Below, piece by piece: positions 7,471 to 15,767 of a DNA stretch of 64,000 bases. Origin of the DNA: RGIG7213 sp045124505. Lineage in GTDB: Bacteria > Bacillota > Clostridia > Oscillospirales > CAG-272. Location: positions 1 through 64,000 of the forward strand of contig JBGVLZ010000039.1 of NCBI GenBank assembly GCA_045124505.1, written 5' to 3'. Within the stretch, counting starts at the first letter, position 1. Every line of letters starts with the position of its first letter. The notes beneath the pieces are model-generated. The model was not told the origin of the DNA, ran no database searches, and saw nothing but the letters and a program-made list of their open reading frames with translations. The position numbers were made by a program, and so were the translations under genes.

Positions 7471-10182
7471 TTATCTTTTAACTTCTTCCATTATATATGC
7501 TTCGAGTATATCGCCTTCACGTATATCGTTGAACTTATCAAGTCCGACACCGCATTCGTATCCTGTTGCGACCTCACGCACGTCGTCCTTGAAACGGCGG
7601 AGTGATGAGATCTTATCCTCAAATATGATGATACCGTCACGTACGACACGGATAAGCGATGCACGTGTGATCTTACCGTCCTGAACGTAAGAACCTGCAA
7701 TAGTGCCGACATTGGGAACGTGGATGGTCTGACGTACTTCAGCGTGGCCGAGAACGACTTCCTTGAATGTGGGAGCAAGCATACCCTTCATAGCCGCCGT
7801 TATCTCCTCGATACATTCATAGATGATTCTGTATGTTCTGATGTCAACGCCCTCGTGTTCAGCAGAGTCCATTGCCGCCTTATCGGGGCGCACGTTAAAG
7901 CCGATGATGATAGCATTTGATGCCGCCGCAAGCATAACGTCACCCTCTCTGATACCGCCTGCGGCAGAGTGGATAACATTGACCTTGACTTCGTCATTCG
8001 TAAGCTTGAGGAGCGATGCGGAAACTGCCTCTGCAGAGCCTGCAACGTCAGCCTTGATGATGACGTTGAGGTGCTTGACATCGTCACTGATGTTTGCAAA
8101 CATTTCTTCAAGTGAGCCACGGGATTTCGCTTTGAATTCCTGTTCCTTTTCCTTTTCCTTGCGCTGTTCGGCAAGCTCTCTTGCCATTCTTTCATCTTCA
8201 ACAGCATTGAATTCATCACCTGCCGTAGGAACAGCGGAAAGACCTGTAATTTCAACAGGAACTGACGGGCCTGCAACCTTTACGTTTTTGCCGAGTGAAT
8301 CTGTCATAGCACGAACACGTCCGACACAAGTACCTGCGATAACAACGTCACCGCTGTGAAGTGTACCGTTCTGAACGAGGACTGTTGCCACGGGGCCTCT
8401 GCCCTTGTCAAGTCTTGACTCAATGATAACGCCCTTTGCGTGACGGTCGGGATTTGCTTTAAGTTCCTTCATTTCGGCAACCAAAAGCACCATTTCAAGC
8501 AGATTATCAATACCGTATCCTGTAAGTGCGGAAACGGGTACAACGATAGTATCACCGCCCCATTCTTCGGGCATAAGGTCATACTTTGTAAGCTCCTGCT
8601 TTACAGCATCGGGGTTAGCGTGCTGTTTATCCATTTTGTTTATCGCAACGATAACTGAAATGTCAGCCGCCTTTGCGTGGTTTATAGCTTCTATTGTCTG
8701 GGGCATGATACCGTCATCAGCCGCAACAACGAGGATTGCAATATCTGTTGATTTAGCACCTCTTGCACGCATAGCAGTAAACGCTTCGTGTCCGGGTGTA
8801 TCAAGGAATGTTATATCTTTACCGTTTATGGAAACTCTGTAAGCACCGATATGCTGTGTGATACCGCCTGCTTCTCCGCTTGTGACGTGTGTATTTCTGA
8901 TCTTGTCAAGAAGCGATGTTTTACCGTGGTCAACGTGACCCATTACGCATACAACGGGAGGTCTTTCAACGAGATCTTCTTCTTTATCCTCTGTATCTGT
9001 AAACAGTCTTTCTTCTATCGTTACAACAACTTCCTTTGTAACTACAGCGCCCATTTCCTCTGCTACGAGGTATGCTGTGTCAAAGTCGATAACATCATTT
9101 ACAGTAGCCATAGCGCCCATTCCCATGAGCTTCTTGATAACGTCTGCGGATGTTGCTTTAAGTCTTTGTGCAAGCTCGGAAACGACTATTTCATCGGGAA
9201 CAGTAATGTGAAGCGGCTGCTTCTTTGCCTTTTCAAACTGCTCACGGCGAAGCTTTTCCATTGCAAACTTTTCTTTTTCACGGTTCTTTGAGCTCTTGTC
9301 GTTCTGCTTGTTTTTCTTGAACTTCTGCTTCTGATTGTGAGCGTCGCCGTAGCTTCCCTTTGAATCGGAAACGAAGTTTTCAAGTCTTTCATCATACTTG
9401 TCAAGATCGACCGTTACTGTTCTTGTATCAATTACTCTTGTTCCGGTCTTTACATTTGAATTTGACGTATGTGTGCCCTCGCCCGTACCGGATGAACGGA
9501 TAACGCCTGCTCTTGTATCCTGCGCAGGTGTCTGCGGCTTTTTCTTTTCCGCAGGCTTATTCTGCTGAGGCTGTGCAGGTCTGTTCTGGAACTTGTCAAG
9601 CTGTGACATACGGGGCTGTTTCTGCTGTGCATTATTATTGTTGTTATTTGCGGGCTGATTTTTATTCTGCTTTTCAGCAGGCTTTTCTTCCTTCTTGAAG
9701 GGTGCCTTTTCAGGCTTTACAGGTGCCTTTTCGGGCTTCTTTTCCTGAGTTGGTGCCTTTTCTTCTTTTTTCTCTACAGGCTTTTCGATCTTCTTTTCTT
9801 CTTTTTTAGGCTCGCTCTTTGCAGGTGCGGGCTTTTCTTCCTTGACTGCAGGAGCAGGCTTTTCTTCCTTCTTGGGTTCAGCCTTGGGTTCTTCTTTCGG
9901 TGTTTCCGCCTTTTTCTCAGCCTTGGGAGCAGGAGCCGTCTTTTTCTTGGGACGGTCAGCCTCCGCAACGTCAGCCTGACGGTCAAGATATGCGGAAAGA
10001 TTTGTTATCTGATTTTGTTTTGTAAGAAGTTCTATTATCACCGCAAATTCATCGGGTTCAAGAACGGTCATGTGGGTTCTGCCATCGAAACCGTTGTCCT
10101 TCAGAAGATTGATGATATCGGTGCTTTTCATGTTAAGATCTTTTGCAAGTGCACTGATTCTGTATTTTTGATTTGCTATCAT
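7471..10182 (-). CDS. infB: Translation initiation factor IF-2
   Basis: GTPase that delivers fMet-tRNA to the 30S subunit. It has 903 residues. The N-terminus (YRISALAKDLNMKSTDIINLLKDNGF) is an IF2 N-domain. Residues about 75-300 are a low-complexity Lys/Glu/Pro and Asn/Gln-rich linker, longer than in many Firmicutes. A second IF2_N unit (ITVPDEIVVSELAQRLKATSADVIKKLMGMG) precedes the G domain, with G1 GHVDHGKT near residue 415, DTPGHEAF and NKMDK. Domains II-IV follow and end with DILEAYIMEEVKR. It is the last gene of the rimP operon. Confidence 0.97.
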   Translation of the reverse strand: MIANQKYRISALAKDLNMKSTDIINLLKDNGFDGRTHMTVLEPDEFAVIIELLTKQNQITNLSAYLDRQADVAEADRPKKKTAPAPKAEKKAETPKEEPKAEPKKEEKPAPAVKEEKPAPAKSEPKKEEKKIEKPVEKKEEKAPTQEKKPEKAPVKPEKAPFKKEEKPAEKQNKNQPANNNNNNAQQKQPRMSQLDKFQNRPAQPQQNKPAEKKKPQTPAQDTRAGVIRSSGTGEGTHTSNSNVKTGTRVIDTRTVTVDLDKYDERLENFVSDSKGSYGDAHNQKQKFKKNKQNDKSSKNREKEKFAMEKLRREQFEKAKKQPLHITVPDEIVVSELAQRLKATSADVIKKLMGMGAMATVNDVIDFDTAYLVAEEMGAVVTKEVVVTIEERLFTDTEDKEEDLVERPPVVCVMGHVDHGKTSLLDKIRNTHVTSGEAGGITQHIGAYRVSINGKDITFLDTPGHEAFTAMRARGAKSTDIAILVVAADDGIMPQTIEAINHAKAADISVIVAINKMDKQHANPDAVKQELTKYDLMPEEWGGDTIVVPVSALTGYGIDNLLEMVLLVAEMKELKANPDRHAKGVIIESRLDKGRGPVATVLVQNGTLHSGDVVIAGTCVGRVRAMTDSLGKNVKVAGPSVPVEITGLSAVPTAGDEFNAVEDERMARELAEQRKEKEKEQEFKAKSRGSLEEMFANISDDVKHLNVIIKADVAGSAEAVSASLLKLTNDEVKVNVIHSAAGGIREGDVMLAAASNAIIIGFNVRPDKAAMDSAEHEGVDIRTYRIIYECIEEITAAMKGMLAPTFKEVVLGHAEVRQTIHVPNVGTIAGSYVQDGKITRASLIRVVRDGIIIFEDKISSLRRFKDDVREVATGYECGVGLDKFNDIREGDILEAYIMEEVKR

Positions 10183-10244
10183 ACAATGACCTTTAAAGCC
10201 TGCGTTACGGACCGCATGCTTTTCCTTTCATTACGGTTAAAATG

Positions 10245-10589
10245 TTATTCTTGGTTAAAATAATTCAAAATTGCATTTGAAAGCTGCATATCTGTTATTC
10301 CGACAACGGAAACAGACGTTCCCTTGCCGACTATATTTCCGAGCTCCTCACACGTTACAGGTGCGTTTACAAGCGGAACTTCATAATATTTACAGCTGTT
10401 TTCTATTCTGCTTTTTGTGTTTTTTGATGCATCCGAGGCGCAAACGGCAACAAGCGGTGTTTTTCTTCCGCCGTTTCTTATACCGTCAACGGTAAGCGCA
10501 CAGCCCACTGTTATACGTCCGGATTTTTTTGCAAAGCCGACATAAGCAGTCAGCTTTTTCACAGCCTCTTTTGAGGTGTCTTTATTCAT
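10245..10589 (-). CDS. ylxQ: L7Ae/L30e-like ribosome-associated protein (YlxQ type)
   Basis: A 114-residue protein of the L7Ae/L30e/S12e RNA-binding fold: KKLTAYVGFAKKSGRITVGCALTVDGIRNGGRKTPLVAVCASDASKNTKSRIENSCKYYEVPLV. YlxQ members sit between ylxR and infB in Firmicutes and are thought to bind kink-turn-like RNA; the cellular role is unsettled. Its ATG overlaps the ylxR stop by four bases. It is 62 bp from infB. Confidence 0.88.
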   Translation of the reverse strand: MNKDTSKEAVKKLTAYVGFAKKSGRITVGCALTVDGIRNGGRKTPLVAVCASDASKNTKSRIENSCKYYEVPLVNAPVTCEELGNIVGKGTSVSVVGITDMQLSNAILNYFNQE

Positions 10590-10876
10590 TGTTCTTCCCC
10601 TTTATCGCAGTTTTCTGCAAGCTGAGCTTCAAGTGCCGAATATATTTCATCGGATATCACACATTCCAGTGCCCTTTCTATCCTTTTGCCCTTTCTTGCC
10701 TTTTTAAGACATGAAAGATCGTGGCATATATAAGCGCCTCTGCCTGATTTTTTGCCTTTAAGATCAAGTGATATTTCACCCTCGGGTGAACGTACTACCC
10801 TTATAAGCTCATTTTTATTCCGGCTTTCCATACAGCCCATGCATTTTCTTTGGGGAATTTTTTTAGGTGCTTTCAT
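10586..10876 (-). CDS. ylxR: YlxR/RnpM family RNA-binding protein
   Basis: A 96-residue DUF448 protein. The family signature is clear: PQRKCMGCMESRNKNELIRVVRSPEGEISLDLKGKKSGRGAYICHDLSCLKKARKGKRIERAL, with the paired Cys-x-x-Cys and the GRGAY motif. In Bacillus, RnpM (YlxR) binds the RNase P RNA and modulates its activity. It lies one base after nusA and overlaps ylxQ, in the conserved nusA-ylxR-ylxQ-infB order. Confidence 0.92.
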   Translation of the reverse strand: MKAPKKIPQRKCMGCMESRNKNELIRVVRSPEGEISLDLKGKKSGRGAYICHDLSCLKKARKGKRIERALECVISDEIYSALEAQLAENCDKGEEQ

Positions 10877-10877
10877 A

Positions 10878-11954
10878 TTATTCGGGTTTAATATCTATTT
10901 TGAAGCCTGTAAGTCTTGCCGCAAGACGTGCGTTCTGTCCTTCCTTACCAATAGCAAGTGAAAGCTGATCGGGAGCAACGGTTACTCTTGCAGTCTTTTC
11001 TTCATCAATATAAATTCCCTTTACAGTTGCGGGGGACAGTGCTGCGGAAATATATTCCTCGGCAGATTCGCTGAATTTGATAATATCGATCTTTTCGCCC
11101 TTAAGCTCATCAACAATACCTGCAATTCTTGCGCCTCTGTTACCGATACAAGCACCGATGGGATCAACGCTTTCGTTGCGTGAATAAACAGACATCTTTG
11201 TTCTTGATCCTGCTTCACGGCTGATGTTCTTGATGATTACCGTACCGTCGGCAATTTCGGGAACTTCAAGCTCAAACAAACGCTTGACAAGTCCGGGATG
11301 CACACGGGAAATAGTAACGATTCTGCCGCGTGAGGGCTTCTTTTCTTCTGCTCCCTCTTCGGGCTTGGGATCGTGATTTACTTCCGTTACAAAAACCTTT
11401 ACATGATCGCCGACCTTGAATGTTTCACCGGGGATCTGTTCGCCCTTTGTAAGTGCAACCTCGCTTGTGCCTGTATTCACTATAACAGCGCCCGATGCAA
11501 GATCTGTTGCAACGACAGTGGCTGTCATTATTTCTTCTTTCTTATTTTCATATTCTTTTATCAGCATGCCTCTTTCGGCTTCTCTGATACCCTGAATAAT
11601 GACCTGCTTTGCGATCTGTGCACTTGTTCTGCTGAATTCTTTTGTCTTTATTTCAAGCTCAATTACTGTACCGAGTCTATGTCTTTTGCTCATTTTCCTT
11701 GCATCTTCAAGAGAAATTTCGCAATTTTCGTCTGTAACCTCGTCAACAACCGTGAGAACTCTGAAAAGTCTGCATTCCTTTGTTTCGGGATCAAGCACTA
11801 CCTTTACGTTTGTGCTGTTTGAATATGCCTTCTTGTATGCGCTGACAAGAGCCGCAGACAAGCGTTCAAGCATATAATCCTTCGGTATTCCTCTTTCTCT
11901 CTGAAGATCGTCGAGCGCATCGAACAGCGCCGCATTTTCCTTTGCCTTCGCCAT
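10878..11954 (-). CDS. nusA: Transcription termination/antitermination factor NusA
   Basis: RNA polymerase-binding factor for pausing, termination and antitermination. It has 358 residues, the short Firmicute form without C-terminal acidic repeats. Domains in order are the N-terminal polymerase-binding domain (ALFDALDDLQRERGIPKDYMLERLSAALVSAYKKAY), S1 (EIMTATVVATDLASGAVIVNTG), and two KH domains (VDPIGACIGNRGARIAGIVDELKGEKIDI and APDQLSLAIGKEGQNARLAARLTGFKIDI). Autoregulation through a leader hairpin upstream of rimP is possible. Confidence 0.97.
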   Translation of the reverse strand: MAKAKENAALFDALDDLQRERGIPKDYMLERLSAALVSAYKKAYSNSTNVKVVLDPETKECRLFRVLTVVDEVTDENCEISLEDARKMSKRHRLGTVIELEIKTKEFSRTSAQIAKQVIIQGIREAERGMLIKEYENKKEEIMTATVVATDLASGAVIVNTGTSEVALTKGEQIPGETFKVGDHVKVFVTEVNHDPKPEEGAEEKKPSRGRIVTISRVHPGLVKRLFELEVPEIADGTVIIKNISREAGSRTKMSVYSRNESVDPIGACIGNRGARIAGIVDELKGEKIDIIKFSESAEEYISAALSPATVKGIYIDEEKTARVTVAPDQLSLAIGKEGQNARLAARLTGFKIDIKPE

Positions 11955-11991
11955 TTTTTTCCGTTATCCTCCTTGATACTTATCAGTAAAT

Positions 11992-12462
11992 TTATATATT
12001 GGTAAAATCGAAATAGATATTTGCCTTTGCCACTTCAACTGCAGGGATCACGATATTGTTTCCCGAACAGTTCAAAGTTACGTTTTCGTCATAGCTTACA
12101 AGCTCACCGACGAATGTTTTTTGTCCGTCAAGCGGTTTATACAGTTTTATCTGAACGGTCTGACCTATTGCGGCGTTAAAGTGCCAATTATATTTCAGCT
12201 CCCTTTCAATACCGGGAGATGACACCTCAAGAGTATATGCGTCTTCAATAGGATCCGCTTCTTCGATGAGAATATCGATAGCACGGTGGAATTTTTCACA
12301 GTCTTCAATTCCGACACCGCCTTCTTTGTCGATCGTGAAGCGCAAAATCATCTTGCCGCCCTCTTTAACATATTCAATGTCCCAGATGATATATCCAAGC
12401 TCTTCAGCAAGAGGGGAAGCAAATTCGGTCACAGTCTGAATAATACTTTTTTTACTTTTCAT
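11992..12462 (-). CDS. rimP: Ribosome maturation factor RimP
   Basis: Factor for 30S subunit assembly. From MKSKKS it has 156 residues: IIQTVTEFASPLAEELGYIIWDIEYVKEGGKMILRFTIDKEGGVGIEDCEKFHRAID, then YTLEVSSPGIERELKY, the RimP signature, and an SH3-like C-terminal domain. Two starts are possible: ATG at 12460-12462 with GGTGAGGAG just upstream (chosen, though the spacing is tight), or ATG at 12481-12483, which has no ribosome site. First gene of the rimP-nusA-ylxR-ylxQ-infB operon. Confidence 0.93.
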   Translation of the reverse strand: MKSKKSIIQTVTEFASPLAEELGYIIWDIEYVKEGGKMILRFTIDKEGGVGIEDCEKFHRAIDILIEEADPIEDAYTLEVSSPGIERELKYNWHFNAAIGQTVQIKLYKPLDGQKTFVGELVSYDENVTLNCSGNNIVIPAVEVAKANIYFDFTNI

Positions 12463-12490
12463 ATTCTCCTCACCACGGCACATGCCGCTA

Positions 12491-12526
12491 TAAAAAGTTC
12501 AGAGGTGCTGTTTTTCAGCACCTCCG
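12491..12526 (-). promoter_or_regulatory. Attenuator-like hairpin in the rimP leader
   Basis: GAGGTGCTG/CAGCACCTC (12502-12510 with 12516-12524) is a perfect 9-bp stem with a 5-base loop. On the minus strand it is followed by TGAACTTTTTATAG. It lies within about 40 nt of the predicted transcription start and before rimP, so it would act as a leader terminator or stabilising hairpin. Confidence 0.55.
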
Positions 12527-12546
12527 TTCTTCATTTTACTTCGATT

Positions 12547-12575
12547 AGTATATCACATTCTTTTCCGTTTGTCAA
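12547..12575 (-). promoter_or_regulatory. Promoter of the rimP-nusA-infB operon
   Basis: On the minus strand TTGACA (12570-12575), a 17-bp spacer and TATACT (12547-12552). It is a near-consensus housekeeping promoter. Confidence 0.85.
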
Positions 12576-12604
12576 TAGCTTAATAAAAATATTCACATTC
12601 GCTA

Positions 12605-12632
12605 TTGATTTTTTTATTTTTCTATGTATAAT
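12605..12632 (+). promoter_or_regulatory. Promoter for the LMW phosphatase gene
   Basis: TTGATT at 12605-12610, a 16-bp T-rich spacer and TATAAT at 12627-12632, 33 bp before the ATG. It is divergent from the rimP promoter. Confidence 0.7.
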
Positions 12633-12664
12633 ATAGTATATAAAAATAAAAGGATCTGATATTT

Positions 12665-13129
12665 ATGATAAAAGTTATGTTTGTTTGCTACGGAAACATT
12701 TGCCGTTCACCCACGGCTGAATTTGTTTTCCGTGATATAGTTAAGAAAAACGGTATGGAAAAGGACTTTATTATAGCATCGTCGGCAACATCATCCGAGG
12801 AGCTTGGAAATCCCGTATATTCCCCATCAAGGGAGGAAATGAAGCGTCACGGAATAGACTGCTCGGGCAAATATGCCGTAAAGCTCAAAAGCTCCGACTA
12901 TGAAAATTACGATCTTTTCATCGGTATGGACAGTATGAACATAAGAAATATGACGTCGATTTTAAACGGAGATCCCGACGGTAAGATACACAAGCTTATG
13001 GATTATACCTCACAAGGCGGAGATGTCAGCGATCCGTGGTATACAAGACGCTTTGACATAGCTTACGAGGATATTTTAAACGGCTGTACAGCTTTATTTG
13101 AGTGCTTGATGAAAAACGGAGGAAAATAA
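12665..13129 (+). CDS. Low-molecular-weight protein-tyrosine phosphatase
   Basis: Cytosolic phosphatase of 154 residues. The P-loop CX5R is CYGNICRS at residues 8-15 in the canonical N-terminal place, and the general-acid loop is DPW in GGDVSDPWYTRRFD. Substrates are unknown; homologues dephosphorylate bacterial tyrosine kinases or arginine residues. No capsule kinase is nearby. Two bases separate its stop from the next gene start, so the two are co-transcribed. Confidence 0.92.
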   Translation: MIKVMFVCYGNICRSPTAEFVFRDIVKKNGMEKDFIIASSATSSEELGNPVYSPSREEMKRHGIDCSGKYAVKLKSSDYENYDLFIGMDSMNIRNMTSILNGDPDGKIHKLMDYTSQGGDVSDPWYTRRFDIAYEDILNGCTALFECLMKNGGK

Positions 13130-13131
13130 TT

Positions 13132-13683
13132 ATGAAGCTTATGATAGCATCTGATATACACGGCTCGGCATTTTACTGCAAAAAGCTTATTGAAGCATAT
13201 AAAAAAGAGGAATGTGACAGAATGCTTCTTTTAGGCGACATTCTTTATCACGGACCGAGAAACGATCTGCCGAAGGAATACGCTCCCAAAGAAGTAATTG
13301 AAATGCTCAACGGTATGAAGGAGCAGATATTCTGTGTGCGGGGCAACTGCGACACGGAGGTTGACCAGATGGTTCTTTCCTTCCCTGTTTTGGCAGACTA
13401 TGCTGTAATTCCTATGGAAAAGGGGCTTATATACGCAACACACGGACATGTATACAACAGCAGTAAGCTTCCTCCCATTACAAAAAACGATATTCTGCTT
13501 CACGGACATACTCACATCCCCGTGTGTGAAAAATTCGATACACATACGTATATCAATCCGGGATCTGTTTCTATCCCGAAAGAAAACTCCGCCAACAGTT
13601 ATATGACATTTGACGGAAAAACATTTTTGTGGAAAGCCCTTGACGGCGAAGTATATCTTGAATATACACCGGATAACAAATAA
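13132..13683 (+). CDS. yfcE: YfcE-type metallophosphoesterase
   Basis: A 183-residue calcineurin-like phosphoesterase. Metal-binding motifs appear in order: SDIHG (residues 6-10), LLGDILYHGPR, VRGNCDTEVD, and LLHGHTHIPV. YfcE hydrolyses phosphodiester model substrates; the natural substrate is unknown. The start ATG at 13132 has CGGAGG upstream within the end of the phosphatase gene; a longer frame from 13102 has no ribosome site. Confidence 0.92.
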   Translation: MKLMIASDIHGSAFYCKKLIEAYKKEECDRMLLLGDILYHGPRNDLPKEYAPKEVIEMLNGMKEQIFCVRGNCDTEVDQMVLSFPVLADYAVIPMEKGLIYATHGHVYNSSKLPPITKNDILLHGHTHIPVCEKFDTHTYINPGSVSIPKENSANSYMTFDGKTFLWKALDGEVYLEYTPDNK

Positions 13684-13744
13684 GCGTATTAAATAATCAA
13701 TTTTCGGTAATAATCTTCTTAAAATACATGTTAAGGAGATTATT

Positions 13745-14962
13745 ATGCCGCGCTTTACAATACCGAGAGATATTTATTTCGGACGCAATTCTTTAAAGGA
13801 GCTTGAAAATCTGACGGGATGCCGTGCCATGATATGCACGGGCGGCTCGTCAATGAAAAAATTCGGCTTTCTTGACAAAGCAGTTGAGTATTTAAAAAAT
13901 GCAGGCTTTGAAGTTGAAATATTCGACGGAATAGAGCCTGATCCGTCAGTTACTACCGTAATGAAGGGCGCTGATGCGATGATGCGCTTCAAGCCCGACT
14001 GGATAGTTGCCATTGGCGGCGGTTCCCCAATTGATGCCGCAAAAGCCATGTGGATAAAATACGAGTATCCCGATATATCATTTGATGATATGAAAAAGGT
14101 TTTCGGTCTTCCCAAGCTCCGCACAAAAGCAAAATTCTGTGCAGTGTCTTCAACCTCGGGATCTGCTACGGAAGTAACTGCATTTTCGATAATTACAGAC
14201 TACGAAAAAGGCATAAAATACCCTATTGCCGATTACGAAATAACGCCCGATATTGCAATAGTTGATCCTGTGATTGCAGAAACAATGCCTAAAAAGCTTA
14301 CCGCACACACGGGAATGGATGCGCTTACACATGCAATTGAAGCATATGTATCAAGTGCCGCAAATCCATTTACAGATCCATTGGCATTATCTGCAATTGC
14401 CATGATAGGCAAAGACCTTAAAGGCTCATACGAGGGTGACAGCACAAAGCGTGAATCGGTACACTACGCACAGTGCCTTGCAGGAATGGCTTTCACAAAC
14501 GGGCTTCTCGGCATAGTTCACTCTATGGCGCATAAAACAGGTGCCGCTTTTGCCGACTTTGGCTCTCATATAATACACGGTTCGGCAAACGCAATGTATC
14601 TGCCGAGAGTCATTGAGTTCAACTCAAAAGATGAAAAAGCAAAAAAACGCTATTGCGTAATTGCAGATACGCTTGGTATCACCGCCGACAATGAAAATGA
14701 AAAAATTAAAAAGCTCACAGAATATCTTGAAAATATGAACAGATCGCTCGGAATCCCCGTCTGCATTAAAAACTGCGGTGAAAACGGCAATGTGTGTGAG
14801 GAAAGCTTTATACCCGAAGATGCATTTTTAAAGCGTGTTCCCGAAATTGCAAAGGAAGCGCTTAATGATGCGTGTACCATTTCAAATCCGAGAAAGATAT
14901 CACAGGACGAAATGGAAAAGCTTCTCTGCTCTTGTTATTACGGCTCACACGTTGATTTCTGA
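13745..14962 (+). CDS. Iron-containing alcohol dehydrogenase
   Basis: A 405-residue group III Fe-dependent alcohol dehydrogenase, cytosolic and NAD(P)-linked. The nucleotide loop is IVAIGGGSPIDAAKAM, and the metal ligands lie in AHTGMDALTHAIEAYVSS and LGIVHSMAHKTGAAF...HGSANA, the family order Asp/His...His...His. It is most like stand-alone butanol/ethanol dehydrogenases or the C-terminal half of AdhE. AAGGAG lies just before the ATG. It fits a fermentative reoxidation role. The aldehyde-forming partner is not in the window. Confidence 0.93.
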   Translation: MPRFTIPRDIYFGRNSLKELENLTGCRAMICTGGSSMKKFGFLDKAVEYLKNAGFEVEIFDGIEPDPSVTTVMKGADAMMRFKPDWIVAIGGGSPIDAAKAMWIKYEYPDISFDDMKKVFGLPKLRTKAKFCAVSSTSGSATEVTAFSIITDYEKGIKYPIADYEITPDIAIVDPVIAETMPKKLTAHTGMDALTHAIEAYVSSAANPFTDPLALSAIAMIGKDLKGSYEGDSTKRESVHYAQCLAGMAFTNGLLGIVHSMAHKTGAAFADFGSHIIHGSANAMYLPRVIEFNSKDEKAKKRYCVIADTLGITADNENEKIKKLTEYLENMNRSLGIPVCIKNCGENGNVCEESFIPEDAFLKRVPEIAKEALNDACTISNPRKISQDEMEKLLCSCYYGSHVDF

Positions 14963-14984
14963 TATAATATCTCACTTCAGATGC

Positions 14985-15130
14985 GTGTACTTTTAAGGGT
15001 ACATGAGCCGGCAGACGCACAAAGAGGCGGTACACAGCATATTAAAAAGTTATCTGCACTTTCCGCCTCTTTTAAAAATCGCTGTGCGATTTTGAACAGC
15101 GAAGCTGTTCGGTGCGTCGGGGGAGCTGAA
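14985..15130 (+). other. Structured intergenic element, multi-branch
   Basis: The gap between the alcohol dehydrogenase and NUDIX genes holds nested pairings: GTGTAC/GTACAT (14985-14990 with 14999-15004), an outer stem GACGCAC/GTGCGTC (15014-15020 with 15112-15118), and inside it three hairpins: AGAGGCGG/CCGCCTCT (15023-15030 with 15063-15070), AAAATCGC/GCGATTTT (15075-15082 with 15086-15093, TGT loop), GAACAGC/GCTGTTC (15094-15100 with 15104-15110, GAA loop). A GGGGGAGCTGAAC tail follows. It could be an unclassified RNA or a mobile repeat. No known riboswitch signature is seen. Confidence 0.5.
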
Positions 15131-15170
15131 CTTCAAAATTTCGGTATTTAAAAGCGGAGAAATATTCAAA

Positions 15171-15743
15171 ATGAACGAAAACCAAAGCCAAAACAAAATA
15201 TTATCAGAGGCAGAATTTTTAAAAAATTATTCTGCCGAAAAATATCCCCGCCCTTCCCTTACAGCGGATATTGCTATATTCAAAGACGGTGACTGCGGCA
15301 AAAAGCAGATACTTCTTATAAAGCGCAAGAACCACCCGTTTATGGGCTCATTTGCTCTTCCCGGCGGCTTTGCAAACCCCGATGAAACAATAAAAGAAAC
15401 AGCCCTTCGTGAGCTTTTCGAGGAAACAAAAATAGAAAACATTCCGATAACACCTATCGATATGTTCACCAAGCCCGGACGCGATCCCCGCGGCTGGGTG
15501 GTTACATATGCATTTCTTGCCGACATCGGCAAAACTTCCGTAAAAGCGGAAGCTGGAGATGATGCCGCTGAGGCTGTATGGTTTGAAATATCCCACAAAA
15601 ACGATATATTTGCCCTTACATCAGGGGACATAAAAATAGAATTTGAAATTAAAAACGGATGCACTGTATATAAAACGGATACAAAATTATCATTTGACCA
15701 CTCGGAAATTATCTTATCTGCGTGCAGACTTTTAAAAATATAA
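15171..15743 (+). CDS. NUDIX hydrolase
   Basis: A 190-residue protein with a full NUDIX box, GGFANPDETIKETALRELFEETKIE at about residues 64-88. The preceding LLIKRKNHPFMGSFALPGG and the following PGRDPRGWVVTYAFLADI resemble ADP-ribose pyrophosphatase-like or NrtR-like NUDIX domains, but no C-terminal winged helix is evident. ADP-ribose or an NAD-derived substrate would suit the NAD(P) genes downstream; this is inference. It is 25 bp from the NfnA-like gene. Confidence 0.85.
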   Translation: MNENQSQNKILSEAEFLKNYSAEKYPRPSLTADIAIFKDGDCGKKQILLIKRKNHPFMGSFALPGGFANPDETIKETALRELFEETKIENIPITPIDMFTKPGRDPRGWVVTYAFLADIGKTSVKAEAGDDAAEAVWFEISHKNDIFALTSGDIKIEFEIKNGCTVYKTDTKLSFDHSEIILSACRLLKI

Positions 15744-15767
15744 CATAACACATCAAAGAGGCATACG

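Noticed and set aside
9774..9986. Arg/Lys-rich ORFs opposite and within infB
   Set aside because: They are frame shadows of the Lys/Glu/Pro linker of IF-2.
13745..14962. Bifunctional AdhE
   Set aside because: Only the Fe-alcohol dehydrogenase half is present; the frame starts cleanly with AAGGAG and there is no aldehyde dehydrogenase domain upstream.
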